Part shown: positions 21,970 to 30,771 of the stretch, piece by piece
How the letters are laid out: the number at the start of each line of letters is the position of its first letter
How positions within the stretch are numbered: position 1 is the stretch's first letter
From: Ignavibacteriales bacterium
Lineage (GTDB): Bacteria; Bacteroidota; Ignavibacteria; Ignavibacteriales; Ignavibacteriaceae
DNA length: 44,174 nt
NCBI GenBank assembly: GCA_012517155.1
Contig: JAAYVN010000136.1
Coordinates: forward strand, 1-44,174
Direction of reading: 5' to 3'
Position numbers and translations under genes: made by a program
Notes under the pieces: generated by a model
What the model was told of the DNA's origin: nothing
Database searches by the model: none
Seen by the model: the letters and a program-made list of their open reading frames with translations, nothing else

Positions 21970-24455
21970 CCAGAATAGCCGAAGTAGTTTTTCCTTATTC
22001 CTTCCGCCAGAGTTTTACATATCTGGTGCCTGCGATTTTTGAACGCGAAGCCGCCGTGGGAAAAAGGGCAATTGCCCCTTTTGGGAAAAGGATACTTACC
22101 GGTTTTATTACCGGAACAGGCGAATATGACTCAACAAAAACGGATAGTGGGATAAAGCTAAAAGAGATCTTCGACGTGATGGATAAAACCCCGCTGTTCG
22201 ATGAAGAGAGTCTTGGCTTTTACAAGTGGCTTGCGGGGTATTATATGAGTTCCCTTGGGGAAGCACTCAGACTGATTGTTCCCCTTGGAAGCGGAGTTGA
22301 ATCGAAACAGATTGTAAGTGCGGATACGGGAGAATGTTTAAGGCTGCTTGAGGAGCTCTCCAGAGAAAAGCGGGCGGAGACAAGAAAAAAAATAGTTGAG
22401 TATTTAAGCACGCATCCACAGGCGCCGGTAAAAACACTTCAAAAGGAGTCGGGGAAAAAGAATATTTATTCCTACCTCCGGACACTTGAAAAACGGGGAG
22501 TGGTAACAATAGTGGATGATCTTCAGAGCCCGAAAATAAAACCGAAGAAAGTAAAATTCATAAAACTCTCCAAACCAATTGAAGACATTTATGAAGCAGT
22601 CCCAGAAATCGAAAGAAAATCCCCGACACAGCTTCCGATACTCCTGAAACTTATTGAGCTCCGGGAGCGAGATGTTGAAGCGGTGAAATTTATAAAAGAG
22701 TTTGGTTACAGTCAAAGCTCACTCGAGACGCTGATAAAAAAAGGATACATAACCGCGGAGCTGCGGGAAGTGGTGCAAACCTATAAACACTACTATGCAG
22801 AGGAACTTCCGGATTTTGAACTAACCGACGATCAAAAAGGGGTAGTTAAAGAAATCCGTGAAGGAATAAAAACGGGGGAATTCAAAACGTATTTACTGCA
22901 CGGTGTAACAGCAAGCGGAAAAACACAAGTTTACATAGAAATAATCAAGGACGTACTTGCCGAGAAAAAAACGGCGCTCGTGCTGGTTCCTGAAATTTCG
23001 CTCACTCCACAAATAACGACAAGGCTCATCAACAACTTTGGTGAAACAGTATCTGTAATCCACAGCCGGATGAGCGACAGGGAAAAATATGATTCATGGC
23101 GGCGCATAGTTAAAGGGGAATCGAGAGTTGTGGTGGGTCCGCGGTCAGCTCTTTTTGCACCATTGAGAAACATAGGGATAATCGTGGTGGATGAAGAACA
23201 TGATGCAAGCTACAAACAGAACGATCAGGCTCCGCGCTACAATGCACGAGATGCGGCAATAGTCCGGGGTAAAATGGTAAACGCACCTGTGGTACTGGGT
23301 TCCGCAACCCCTTCAATTGAAAGCATGTACAACGCCGAGACAGGAAAATACACACTCATTGAACTTCCCAAGAGAGTTGATAATGCAAAACTACCACACA
23401 TAACCCTGGTGGATATTGTGGAAGAAAAAAAGAAAAAGCGGATGGAAAATGTATTCTCCGGATACCTGCTAGAAAAGATAAGCGACAGGCTTAAGAAAAA
23501 TGAAGGGGTGATAATACTCCAGAACCGGCGAGGTTTTTCGACAAGCCTTTACTGCGCGGAATGCGGGGAAGTGGAGATGTGTAAGAACTGTTCAGTTTCG
23601 CTGGTTTATCATATCAACCGGAACAAACTTAAATGTCACTACTGCGGAGAAGAGAAAGAAGTGTCGGCTGAATGCAGCGTATGTAAATCCCCGCATCTTA
23701 AATACTTCGGAACCGGGACCGAGCGGGTGGAAGATGAAATTTCCTACTATTTTCCGGAGGCGAGAATCGAGAGAATAGACTCGGACTCCATAATGAAAAA
23801 GGGAGTGCTGGGGGAAAGGCTTCAGAAATTCAAGAATGGTGAAATAGACATTCTTGTCGGGACGCAGATGGTAGCGAAGGGACTCGATTTTTCAAGGGTA
23901 ACGCTGGTTGGAGTAATCAGTGCAGAGACGAGTCTTTGGATACCCGACTTCCGGGCAGATGAAAGGACTTTTCAGCTGCTTACGCAAGTGGCAGGGAGAA
24001 GCGGAAGAAGCAAAACCGAAGGGGAAGTTTTGATACAAACGCAGAACAGCCGTCACTTCGCACTGCAGAGGGTGATCAATTACGACTACGATGGATTCTA
24101 TAAAAAAGAACTAGTGGACAGAATGCAGCATCACTATCCGCCGTTTTACAGGCTTTGTTTAATAGAGATGAAGGGGAAGGAATTCAACAAAGTAAAAAAT
24201 GCGATACAAGAACTGTATGCGCATTTAAATATTTACAGGAAACAAATTAAAATAAGCAGTCCTACCACGGCGGTAATATCGAGAATAAGGGGGGAGTACA
24301 GATTCCAGATATTGATAAAGAGCGACAGGGGGGGAGATCCCGCGGGGGGGATATTGCGAAAGGGAATAGAATCCGCATTTAACGAATTCAAGAAAAACAC
24401 CGCATACAAAGAAATAAAAACAATAATAGATATGGATCCGCAGACTATTGTTTAA
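21966..24455 (+). CDS. priA: Primosomal replication restart helicase PriA
   Basis: PriA is a superfamily 2 3'-to-5' helicase that reloads the replisome at stalled forks. The 829-residue protein has an N-terminal DNA-binding region (1-110) and winged helix (about 130-270). The helicase core has Walker A GVTASGKT (313-320), DEEH (409-412), GSATPS and later VAKGLDF and QVAGRSGR. Four CxxC pairs (CAEC, CKNC, CHYC, CSVC) in a short region near residues 535-580 form the two zinc sites, followed by GTGTERVEDEI. All motifs expected of an active PriA are present. The start overlaps the lipoprotein stop by four bases. It converges with the TIGR02757 gene. Confidence 0.96.
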   Translation: MTRIAEVVFPYSFRQSFTYLVPAIFEREAAVGKRAIAPFGKRILTGFITGTGEYDSTKTDSGIKLKEIFDVMDKTPLFDEESLGFYKWLAGYYMSSLGEALRLIVPLGSGVESKQIVSADTGECLRLLEELSREKRAETRKKIVEYLSTHPQAPVKTLQKESGKKNIYSYLRTLEKRGVVTIVDDLQSPKIKPKKVKFIKLSKPIEDIYEAVPEIERKSPTQLPILLKLIELRERDVEAVKFIKEFGYSQSSLETLIKKGYITAELREVVQTYKHYYAEELPDFELTDDQKGVVKEIREGIKTGEFKTYLLHGVTASGKTQVYIEIIKDVLAEKKTALVLVPEISLTPQITTRLINNFGETVSVIHSRMSDREKYDSWRRIVKGESRVVVGPRSALFAPLRNIGIIVVDEEHDASYKQNDQAPRYNARDAAIVRGKMVNAPVVLGSATPSIESMYNAETGKYTLIELPKRVDNAKLPHITLVDIVEEKKKKRMENVFSGYLLEKISDRLKKNEGVIILQNRRGFSTSLYCAECGEVEMCKNCSVSLVYHINRNKLKCHYCGEEKEVSAECSVCKSPHLKYFGTGTERVEDEISYYFPEARIERIDSDSIMKKGVLGERLQKFKNGEIDILVGTQMVAKGLDFSRVTLVGVISAETSLWIPDFRADERTFQLLTQVAGRSGRSKTEGEVLIQTQNSRHFALQRVINYDYDGFYKKELVDRMQHHYPPFYRLCLIEMKGKEFNKVKNAIQELYAHLNIYRKQIKISSPTTAVISRIRGEYRFQILIKSDRGGDPAGGILRKGIESAFNEFKKNTAYKEIKTIIDMDPQTIV

Positions 24456-24461
24456 GAATTC

Positions 24462-24480
24462 AGATTATCAAAGATAATCT
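24462..24480. terminator. Hairpin after priA, possible weak terminator
   Basis: AGATTATC (24462-24469) and GATAATCT (24473-24480) form a perfect 8-bp stem with a 3-base loop, starting 6 bases after the priA stop. The stem is AT-rich and no T-run follows at once, so termination is uncertain. Confidence 0.35.
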
Positions 24481-24611
24481 CAGATCCCGGAGTTAATTTC
24501 CCGCCCAAAAATCCCATTAAATTTTCTGATTTTTTCAATCATGTTTTATCAAATCTGAGTTATGTGTTAAAGCAAGTGAGGGTTGAATAAAAAGTGAAGC
24601 TATCCGGTTTA

Positions 24612-25388
24612 TCAGTCAAAGCTGAGTTTTCTGATTCCGATGTGGCAAAGAGCGAAGTCGTATTTAACCGGATCGACCGGATCAAATTTGCCAAGATTAG
24701 AAGTGATTTCTTCTGCCATTTGCCAACTGACATTTTTTCGTGTTGTCAGTTTTAATGAGATCGCAATCCGGGCTATATGAGTATCTACGGGGATGATTAG
24801 TTTAGAGGGGGGAATAAAATCCCAAAAGCCGAAATCGAGTTCATCTTTTCTAACCATCCAGCGAAGAAAGAGGTTAATCCGTTTGCATGCAGAACCTTTT
24901 TCGGGAAGGGGGAACATGAAACGGAAACCGGGAGTGGGTTTGGGGTGATTTGTGGAATGTGCAAGAAAATATTTTTGGAAGGAAGATATTGCAGATTTAA
25001 TTTCGCCGCCGTTATAGAAAGATTCGAAAAGATATTTGAGAGTTTGTCCTTTTGAGTAGAGTTCCGCAAGAAGTTGAAACAACCGCGCTGAGTCCTGAGG
25101 GGTATAGAATCTGTGGGTAAGCGAATGGAAATCCTTTTTGATTCCTGACGGGGAGGAGTGTTGAAGATATTTAAGCGGGGTTTGTTTCATTATCCGGAGA
25201 ATTTGTTCAAGTGCAGTTCCAATCTGCCTGACGTTACCGTATGCAAAAACGGAGGCAATAAAAGCAACGAGTTCTATTTCAAGCGGATTGGTGAAACGAT
25301 GGGGGAATTCAAGCGGATCGGGGGAGAGTTTAGAACGGTCGAATGCGGAGTAATGGTACTCGAGTTTTTGCTTAAGGTTTTTTTGCAT
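24612..25388 (-). CDS. TIGR02757 (DUF2400) family protein, HhH-GPD-like
   Basis: A 258-residue protein of the conserved family TIGR02757. Diagnostic blocks are DPLEFPHRF (24-32), AYGNVRQI (49-56), FYTPQDSARLFQLL (about 94-107), KGSACKRINLFLRWMVRKD (164-182) and IIPVDTHIARIA (198-209). The PVDTHxxR element resembles the catalytic-Asp region of endonuclease III type glycosylases, suggesting an HhH-GPD-like fold; a DNA repair activity is only inferred. No iron-sulfur cysteine cluster of the EndoIII type is present at the C-terminus. It starts 8 bases after the stop of the ATPase-GNAT gene on the same strand and is probably cotranscribed with it. Confidence 0.85.
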   Translation of the reverse strand: MQKNLKQKLEYHYSAFDRSKLSPDPLEFPHRFTNPLEIELVAFIASVFAYGNVRQIGTALEQILRIMKQTPLKYLQHSSPSGIKKDFHSLTHRFYTPQDSARLFQLLAELYSKGQTLKYLFESFYNGGEIKSAISSFQKYFLAHSTNHPKPTPGFRFMFPLPEKGSACKRINLFLRWMVRKDELDFGFWDFIPPSKLIIPVDTHIARIAISLKLTTRKNVSWQMAEEITSNLGKFDPVDPVKYDFALCHIGIRKLSFD

Positions 25389-25396
25389 AAACAGTA

Positions 25397-26893
25397 TCAG
25401 GGGATCTCTTCGTTAAACAACTTCTTGTTCGGGTCGTCATATTTAATAAACTCTTTCAATGCTTTCCCGGGTTCAGAGAAAATATCGATTGCATCATAGT
25501 CAACCAGGTAGTTGTTAAGGTACTGGAGAACGAGATAGTGTCCTTTTGTATTATCCGGAACAATTCCCGCGAAGAAGAAATCACGTTGCACAGCTGCCTC
25601 AGTCATCATATCGATAAACGGGCTGCCCAGTGGGAGATAAAGGTAAATAACATCAACCCTTGAAATACAGATTTTTTTAAACTGTTTAAACAATGCTTTT
25701 GAAAAATCAGCAGAAGGAAGATCGACATAAAGGTGTCCGGTATTAAACTTTTCCGCATAATAATGAAAAGCAGTTTCTCCTTCGGGAAAGACAGCAACAG
25801 ATTGTTCCAGCGAGGATATTTGCACATCGAGATTCAAGTTGTTAAGTATTTTACGTGTTATTGAATCATATCGAACCGGAAGGAATATTGTACAAGGGGG
25901 AATTTTTTTGAGCGAGTAGAAAGCGGATATCAGTGTTTCCCTCCCCTTTCCTGCTTTAATTTCGTGAAAAGTACTTTGCGAAAGACGTGCAAGGAAGATG
26001 CAGGAGTCAACAAAACCAAAGCCGGAGGCGACTTTCTGAGAATATGCGTGAGTGGTTACACAATCGACAAATGCGAGTTCCCCACCTTCGGATTCGGCAA
26101 TTTCGAAAGCTTTTTTGGTCATGCTTTTTAAGAGACCTCCACCCCGGTACTTCGGATTAACGAAGGCGGCACCGAACTCGAAAACACCTTTGAGGAACTT
26201 ATGTTTGATTACTGCAACGTGTCCAAGAATTTCACCTGCATCGCTAACCGAAACAATTGAAATAAAATCGCGGCTTACATTCAGTTTCCTTAAAAGAGAG
26301 GGGTTGTAGACCTCATCCACAAGATAGCCGTAGCCATAAGACAAGTATGCTTCCTTGGTTACCTCGACAGCTTCTTTAGGATCAATCTCTCTAACGATAA
26401 AATTTTCGATAGTAACAGGAGACTGGGGTACGGATTCAGAGGCAAGCGAGACGTCAGAAGCAGAAATTGCATTATCTTTTTTGTACTTGATAAGAATTAT
26501 TTCTTTTCCGGCTCTGCTCATTTTGTAATCGACATTATCCACCATTTCTTTAATAAGATAAATACCCAAGCCGGTTGGATTTTCTTGTTTTAGCAGGTTA
26601 TCTTTTTCATAGACCGGGAAATTTTCGGGATCGAAGGGAATGCCCGTTTCCCGAACTTCGATTTTAATTCCGTTTTCCAATGCGGAGAAAGAGACAGTAA
26701 TTTCGTTGGGATTAACTTTATTCAGATTATTTTTCAGGGCATTGGTGATAATTTCCTCCATTGCGATCTGGAGCTGAAGTGACTCCCGTTCCGAGAAGCC
26801 AATAAGCGAGGCAATCAGGTTGCAATTGGAAAAGACCATTTCGGTGGCTGAATTTGCGTATGGGAGGGACAAGGTTAACAAGTGTTTTTCCAT
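25397..26893 (-). CDS. RsbW-like ATP-binding domain fused to a GNAT acetyltransferase domain
   Basis: A 498-residue two-domain protein. Residues 1-138 resemble the histidine-kinase-like ATPase fold of RsbW/SpoIIAB anti-sigma kinases: N-box EEIITNAL (46-53, Asn51), a G1-like box RETGIPFDP (81-89) and G2 box NPTGLGIYLI (105-114). The G1 box starts with Glu-Thr rather than the usual Asp-x. Residues 160-310 resemble a GNAT N-acetyltransferase with the acetyl-CoA loop VNPKYRGGGLLKSM (245-258). Residues 310-498 are a second alpha/beta region without a clear assignment, possibly a degenerate GNAT. No STAS or PP2C partner is nearby. A perfect 15-bp palindrome lies 21 bases upstream of the ATG. TIGR02757 follows 8 bases downstream. 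The joint function is unknown; a regulatory kinase-like or acetylation role in a partner-switching system is a hypothesis. Confidence 0.82.
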   Translation of the reverse strand: MEKHLLTLSLPYANSATEMVFSNCNLIASLIGFSERESLQLQIAMEEIITNALKNNLNKVNPNEITVSFSALENGIKIEVRETGIPFDPENFPVYEKDNLLKQENPTGLGIYLIKEMVDNVDYKMSRAGKEIILIKYKKDNAISASDVSLASESVPQSPVTIENFIVREIDPKEAVEVTKEAYLSYGYGYLVDEVYNPSLLRKLNVSRDFISIVSVSDAGEILGHVAVIKHKFLKGVFEFGAAFVNPKYRGGGLLKSMTKKAFEIAESEGGELAFVDCVTTHAYSQKVASGFGFVDSCIFLARLSQSTFHEIKAGKGRETLISAFYSLKKIPPCTIFLPVRYDSITRKILNNLNLDVQISSLEQSVAVFPEGETAFHYYAEKFNTGHLYVDLPSADFSKALFKQFKKICISRVDVIYLYLPLGSPFIDMMTEAAVQRDFFFAGIVPDNTKGHYLVLQYLNNYLVDYDAIDIFSEPGKALKEFIKYDDPNKKLFNEEIP

Positions 26894-26913
26894 TGTCTTT
26901 AAATTTTTTGTTT

Positions 26914-26928
26914 ATTAAACAGTTTAAT
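26914..26928. promoter_or_regulatory. Perfect 7-1-7 palindrome upstream of the ATPase-GNAT gene
   Basis: ATTAAAC-A-GTTTAAT is a perfect 15-bp palindrome with a single central base, ending 20 bases before the start codon at 26893. It looks like an operator, though AT-rich palindromes also arise by chance. Confidence 0.4.
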
Positions 26929-27051
26929 CATTAATAATTCACAAGCTAATTAGTCTTACTGTTTTACTTCCACGGCGGAGGCATCAAATTTCAGAGTGCT
27001 AATATAACGATAATAGATGAATAATTGAATATTGAGAAGAAAGAAGAGAGG

Positions 27052-27080
27052 ATAAAAAAGCGGGTGAGAACCACCCGCTT
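27052..27080 (-). terminator. Rho-independent terminator after the peroxiredoxin gene
   Basis: AAGCGGGTG (27058-27066) and CACCCGCTT (27072-27080, shown as ccacccgctt) form a 9-bp stem with a 5-base loop; on the minus strand a run of T (27059-27054) follows. Confidence 0.85.
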
Positions 27081-27099
27081 AAGAAAGATAATATGACAG

Positions 27100-27810
27100 T
27101 TATTTTTTCAGGACAGTCTTCAGAACTGTATCTTTGTCAAGTTTCTTTGTGCAGAAGAACCAATCGTAACAAGTCATATCCTTCTTGTTTTCCATGCGTT
27201 CTTTTGCTGTTCCGCACGAGCCAGCAGTAGGGACAATTACGTCGTCACCCGGTTGCCAATCTGCCGGAGTTGCAACGGAAAATGCATCCGCAGTCTGCAA
27301 AGCGATCACAACGCGGTATAATTCTTCGAAGTTTCTTCCAAGACTTAACGGGTAGTAAATAATTGTTCTGATAATTCCTTTAGGGTCAATCACAAAAACC
27401 GCACGAACAGCTTTGGTGTTGCTTTCACCGGGCATCATCATACCGTATTTTGTTGCAACTTCCATTGTGATATCTTCTATCAAGGGGAATTTAACCTCAA
27501 CATCCTTCATTCCCTTGTAGTTGATTTTTTCTTTAATTGTCCTCAACCATGCGATATGGCTATAAAGACCGTCAACGGAGAGACCAACGAGTTTGGTGTT
27601 CGCCTTTTCAAATTTTTCTTCCATAGTAGCAAAGGTCATGAATTCGGAAGTACAAACAGGTGTAAAGTCTGCAGGGTGGCTAAATAAAATCACCCAGCTG
27701 CCTTCATACTGTTCGGGGAAGTTAATTTCGCCCTGAGTGGTAACTGCTTTAAATGATGGAGCTTTTTCTCCAATGCGAGGCATTGAAATTGTGTTATTCT
27801 GATTATCCAT
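27100..27810 (-). CDS. Peroxiredoxin, Prx6/archaeal AhpC-like
   Basis: A 236-residue thiol peroxidase that reduces hydrogen peroxide and organic peroxides in the cytoplasm. The active-site motif is PADFTPVCTSEF with Thr50 and peroxidatic Cys53. The protein has the long C-terminal domain of the Prx6 group and three more cysteines, Cys199, Cys214 and Cys220. The Cys214/Cys220 spacing of six residues equals that of the archaeal thermostable enzyme (Cys207/Cys213 in Aeropyrum), so a Cys-based resolving mechanism is plausible. AGGA lies about 7 bases before the ATG. It is flanked by a terminator downstream and a perfect 9-bp inverted repeat upstream, so it is probably a single-gene unit under its own regulator. 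Confidence 0.95.
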   Translation of the reverse strand: MDNQNNTISMPRIGEKAPSFKAVTTQGEINFPEQYEGSWVILFSHPADFTPVCTSEFMTFATMEEKFEKANTKLVGLSVDGLYSHIAWLRTIKEKINYKGMKDVEVKFPLIEDITMEVATKYGMMMPGESNTKAVRAVFVIDPKGIIRTIIYYPLSLGRNFEELYRVVIALQTADAFSVATPADWQPGDDVIVPTAGSCGTAKERMENKKDMTCYDWFFCTKKLDKDTVLKTVLKK

Positions 27811-27844
27811 ATTTTCATCCTTTTTTGCACTTTTTGTTTCCCCA

Positions 27845-27873
27845 GCTTATAAACAAGCGCATTTTTTATAAGC
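27845..27873. promoter_or_regulatory. Perfect inverted repeat upstream of the peroxiredoxin gene
   Basis: GCTTATAAA (27845-27853) and TTTATAAGC (27865-27873) are perfect 9-bp inverted arms separated by 11 bases, 35-63 bases upstream of the start codon. Arm centres are 20 bp apart, two helical turns, which suits a dimeric repressor or activator. Confidence 0.5.
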
Positions 27874-27933
27874 GGGTAATTGTTGAAATCAATACCAATA
27901 AGATGAATTATTCAACAAAAAGTTTCAAAAAAT

Positions 27934-29289
27934 TTAAGCTTCTATTCCGTATTCCTTAATTTTTCTATATAGTGTAGAGAGTCCCAAGTCCAGCACTTTT
28001 GCCACCTTATCCTTATCGTAGCCATTGTTCTCAAGAGTTTTGAGAATAAACTCCTTTTCAACGCGTTTCACGAAATCCTCCAAAGAGCCAGCTTTTTCGG
28101 GGATATAAATTTCCTTTGTGGTTTGCAGGTAAATCGGGAGTTCTGCAGTAGTTATGTAATCTCCCTTAGAGAAAATGACCGCACGTTCAATAATATTTTC
28201 GAGTTCGCGGACTTCGCCCCTCCAATCATAATTAACAAGGGCGCGGAGAGCATTTTTATCAATTCCCTTAACGCTTTTATTCAGTTCAATTCTATACTTA
28301 TTTATGAAATGATCAATAAGCAAAGGGATATCTTCCTTTCTCTGTTTGAGAGAAGGGATATTAATTTCAATAACGTTTAACCGGTAAAAAAGATCTTCTC
28401 TGAAACGGCCTGAGGAAATCTCCTCCTGGAGATCCCTGTTTGTGGAAGCAAGAAAGCGGACGTTGACGGGTATAGAATAAGTAGTTCCCACAGGGGTTAT
28501 TTCTTTTTCCTGAAGGACACGAAGCAACTTAACCTGAAGCTGGAGGGGCATTTCGCTAATCTCGTCAAGGAAGAGAGTTCCGCCATCGGCGGCTTTTAGA
28601 TAACCTTCTTTGTCGGATATTGCGCCGGTGAAGGCACCGCGTTTATGACCAAAGAGTTCGCTTTCGATAAGATTTTCGGATATGGCGCCACAATTAACGG
28701 CCAGGAAGGGTTTGTTTTTGCGTTTACTATTTTGATGAATTGCGCGAGCCACCAGTTCCTTACCCGTTCCGCTGTTTCCGGTAATCAGGACGGTACTATC
28801 GGTATCAGCAACCGTTTCAATTGTTTCGAAGATTTTTTGCATTGCTGAGCTTTTTCCCACAAGGTTGACGAAGTCAAAATTTCTTTGCACTTCCTTTCGG
28901 AGCAGGCGATTTTCCGCAATAAGTTTTTTAATCTCAAAGAGTCTGTTTACCTTTATCAACAAATCATCGAACTCAACCGGTTTGAGGATATAATCACTTG
29001 CGCCATGTCTCAGAGCTTTTATTGCGGTATCCAGCGAGCCGTAAGCCGTAATAACTATTGAGGCGGTTTGGACTGCGGCTGTAGATAAATTCTCAAGCAG
29101 TTCAATACCTTTCATTACAGGCATTTCGAGATCAGTTATGACGAGGTCATAATAATTATCAAGTATCTTATCGAGGGCGACCTTGCCGTTTTCAGCTTCA
29201 TCCACCACATATCCCTCTTTGGAGAGAATGTAGGATAAAGATTCTCGAATAATATCTTCGTCGTCAACAACAAGAATTTTTTCCGGCAT
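27934..29289 (-). CDS. NtrC-family sigma-54-dependent response regulator
   Basis: A 451-residue regulator with three domains. Residues 1-120 are the receiver (acidic pocket Asp9/Asp10, phospho-acceptor Asp53 in VITDLEMP, Lys103 in ILKPVE). Residues 140-380 are the AAA+ domain with Walker A GNSGTGKE (171-178), the sigma-54-contacting loop GAFTGA (218-223) and Walker B TLFLDEI (238-244). Residues 415-449 are a Fis-type helix-turn-helix (GYDKDKVAKVLDLGLSTLY). All elements needed for sigma-54 activation are intact. The histidine kinase gene lies 13 bases upstream on the same strand, so the two form a pair. The signal and targets are unknown; I saw no convincing -24/-12 promoter in this window. 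Confidence 0.96.
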   Translation of the reverse strand: MPEKILVVDDEDIIRESLSYILSKEGYVVDEAENGKVALDKILDNYYDLVITDLEMPVMKGIELLENLSTAAVQTASIVITAYGSLDTAIKALRHGASDYILKPVEFDDLLIKVNRLFEIKKLIAENRLLRKEVQRNFDFVNLVGKSSAMQKIFETIETVADTDSTVLITGNSGTGKELVARAIHQNSKRKNKPFLAVNCGAISENLIESELFGHKRGAFTGAISDKEGYLKAADGGTLFLDEISEMPLQLQVKLLRVLQEKEITPVGTTYSIPVNVRFLASTNRDLQEEISSGRFREDLFYRLNVIEINIPSLKQRKEDIPLLIDHFINKYRIELNKSVKGIDKNALRALVNYDWRGEVRELENIIERAVIFSKGDYITTAELPIYLQTTKEIYIPEKAGSLEDFVKRVEKEFILKTLENNGYDKDKVAKVLDLGLSTLYRKIKEYGIEA

Positions 29290-29302
29290 AATTTTCCTTT
29301 TA

Positions 29303-30745
29303 TTAATTCATAAGTGGGAGTGAAATTTTGAAAGTGGTTCCATTATTCCGGGAACTTTCGACCTTAATATCGCCGTGGAAACTTTTAATAATGCCATAGC
29401 TAACCCAAAGTCCCAAACCGGTTCCCTTGCCATCCTTTTTTGATGTGAAGAAAGGCTCGAATATTTTAGAAACATTGTTTTCCGGGATACCAATGCCATT
29501 ATCAGTGAAGGAAATAAAAATCGAATCGTCCAAAAAAGAAGTATCAACCACAATCTCGCCATTAATTGTCTCGGGAGAAGATAGCTGTCTATCCGTAATA
29601 GCGTCAACCGCATTTATCAGGATATTGACGAATACCTGCTGAATTTGATCACTAACGAGGGGAAGCTTTGGTAGGTTCTCGTCGAGATTAGAAAGGAACA
29701 ATATATTTTTTGCTTTTTTACCAACCCGGACAATATCGATTGCCTCAACGAGATTTTCGTTTAAATTAACCAGTTGAAGTTCGTAGCGAGTAGGGCGGGA
29801 GAAGTCAACGAGGTCGCGAATAATCTTCGAGATTCTGGTGATCTGCTTTTTCACAAGCTCAAGTTTTTCATTAATAAACTGGTCTTGAGACTGACGCTGG
29901 ATTATCTGGACAAGCGCCGAAATTGAAGCGAGCGGATTGCCGACCTCGTGAGCAATACCGGCGGCAAGAGTTCCAATGCTTTCCATTTTTTGAGTGTGCA
30001 TCAATTGTTTTTCCAGGGCACGTTTTTCAGTAAGATCGCGATGGATACCGAAATAGCCAATGACTTTGGATTGATAGTCAAGTATGGGAGAGATAAGCAG
30101 CTCCGTAAAGAAGGATTCACCGTCTTTCCGTTTATTTTCAACCTCACCTATCCAAACTTTTCCTGCGGATATCTCGTTCCACATTCCATCCCAGAACTTC
30201 TGAGAATGGCGCTTGCTACTGAAGATGTTAGGATTCTGACCAAGCAGTTCCTCTTTTGAGTATCCGCTTGCCTTTTCGAATGCTGGATTAACGTAAATCA
30301 TTTTGCCGGATGTATCGGTTATCTGAAGCGGGTTAACCGTATTCTGTGCGACGTAGTAAAAGCGAAGAAGATCGATTTCTTTCCGTTTATCACCGGTTAT
30401 GTCCTGAGCGATTATCAGAATGCGTTTATTACGATTATCAATATATGGAGAAATGAAAAGGAGGGCATCAATTTGCTTTGAGTCGATAGTGAGTTTGGCC
30501 TCACATTTTTTTGTTTTATTTTCTTTTATTGCCTGGCGGATGGTGTTTTCTACAAGGACAACAGAAGATGGAATTAAAATGGTTTCGAACTTATTTGCGA
30601 GGATACATTTATTCTGCCCCACAAGTTTTGCCACGGAATTATTTGCCGCGACAATCTCAAGTTTGCCGGAGAGGAGGAAGTAGAGATCTGGGAGATTGTC
30701 AAAAGCGTCAAAACTTATATTAAATTTTTCGGAAATATTTGTCAT
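29303..30745 (-). CDS. PAS-containing NtrB-like sensor histidine kinase
   Basis: A 480-residue soluble kinase without transmembrane helices. Two PAS domains are apparent: a divergent one at about 13-115 and a clear one at 126-240 (ITDTSGKMIYVNPAFEKASGYSKEELLGQNP region, ending in a PAC motif GYFGIHRDLTEKR). The HisKA domain has phospho-acceptor His266 in GIAHEVGNPLASI. The ATPase domain has the N-box NILINAVDAI (374-383), G1 DNGIGIPE (415-422), the F-box FEPFFTSK and G2 GKGTGLGLW. The GIAHEVGNPLA form is typical of NtrB/AtoS-like kinases that pair with sigma-54 activators. It is followed by its response regulator after 13 bases and preceded by a small lipoprotein gene 26 bases upstream. A cytoplasmic signal is implied. 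Confidence 0.95.
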   Translation of the reverse strand: MTNISEKFNISFDAFDNLPDLYFLLSGKLEIVAANNSVAKLVGQNKCILANKFETILIPSSVVLVENTIRQAIKENKTKKCEAKLTIDSKQIDALLFISPYIDNRNKRILIIAQDITGDKRKEIDLLRFYYVAQNTVNPLQITDTSGKMIYVNPAFEKASGYSKEELLGQNPNIFSSKRHSQKFWDGMWNEISAGKVWIGEVENKRKDGESFFTELLISPILDYQSKVIGYFGIHRDLTEKRALEKQLMHTQKMESIGTLAAGIAHEVGNPLASISALVQIIQRQSQDQFINEKLELVKKQITRISKIIRDLVDFSRPTRYELQLVNLNENLVEAIDIVRVGKKAKNILFLSNLDENLPKLPLVSDQIQQVFVNILINAVDAITDRQLSSPETINGEIVVDTSFLDDSIFISFTDNGIGIPENNVSKIFEPFFTSKKDGKGTGLGLWVSYGIIKSFHGDIKVESSRNNGTTFKISLPLMN

Positions 30746-30771
30746 TATACTCTTTAATGTGCTAACCGGGG

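Noticed and set aside
27811..27840. Sigma-54 promoter upstream of the peroxiredoxin gene (CTGGGG...GTGCA)
   Set aside because: The GG to GC distance is 11 or 12 bases instead of 10.
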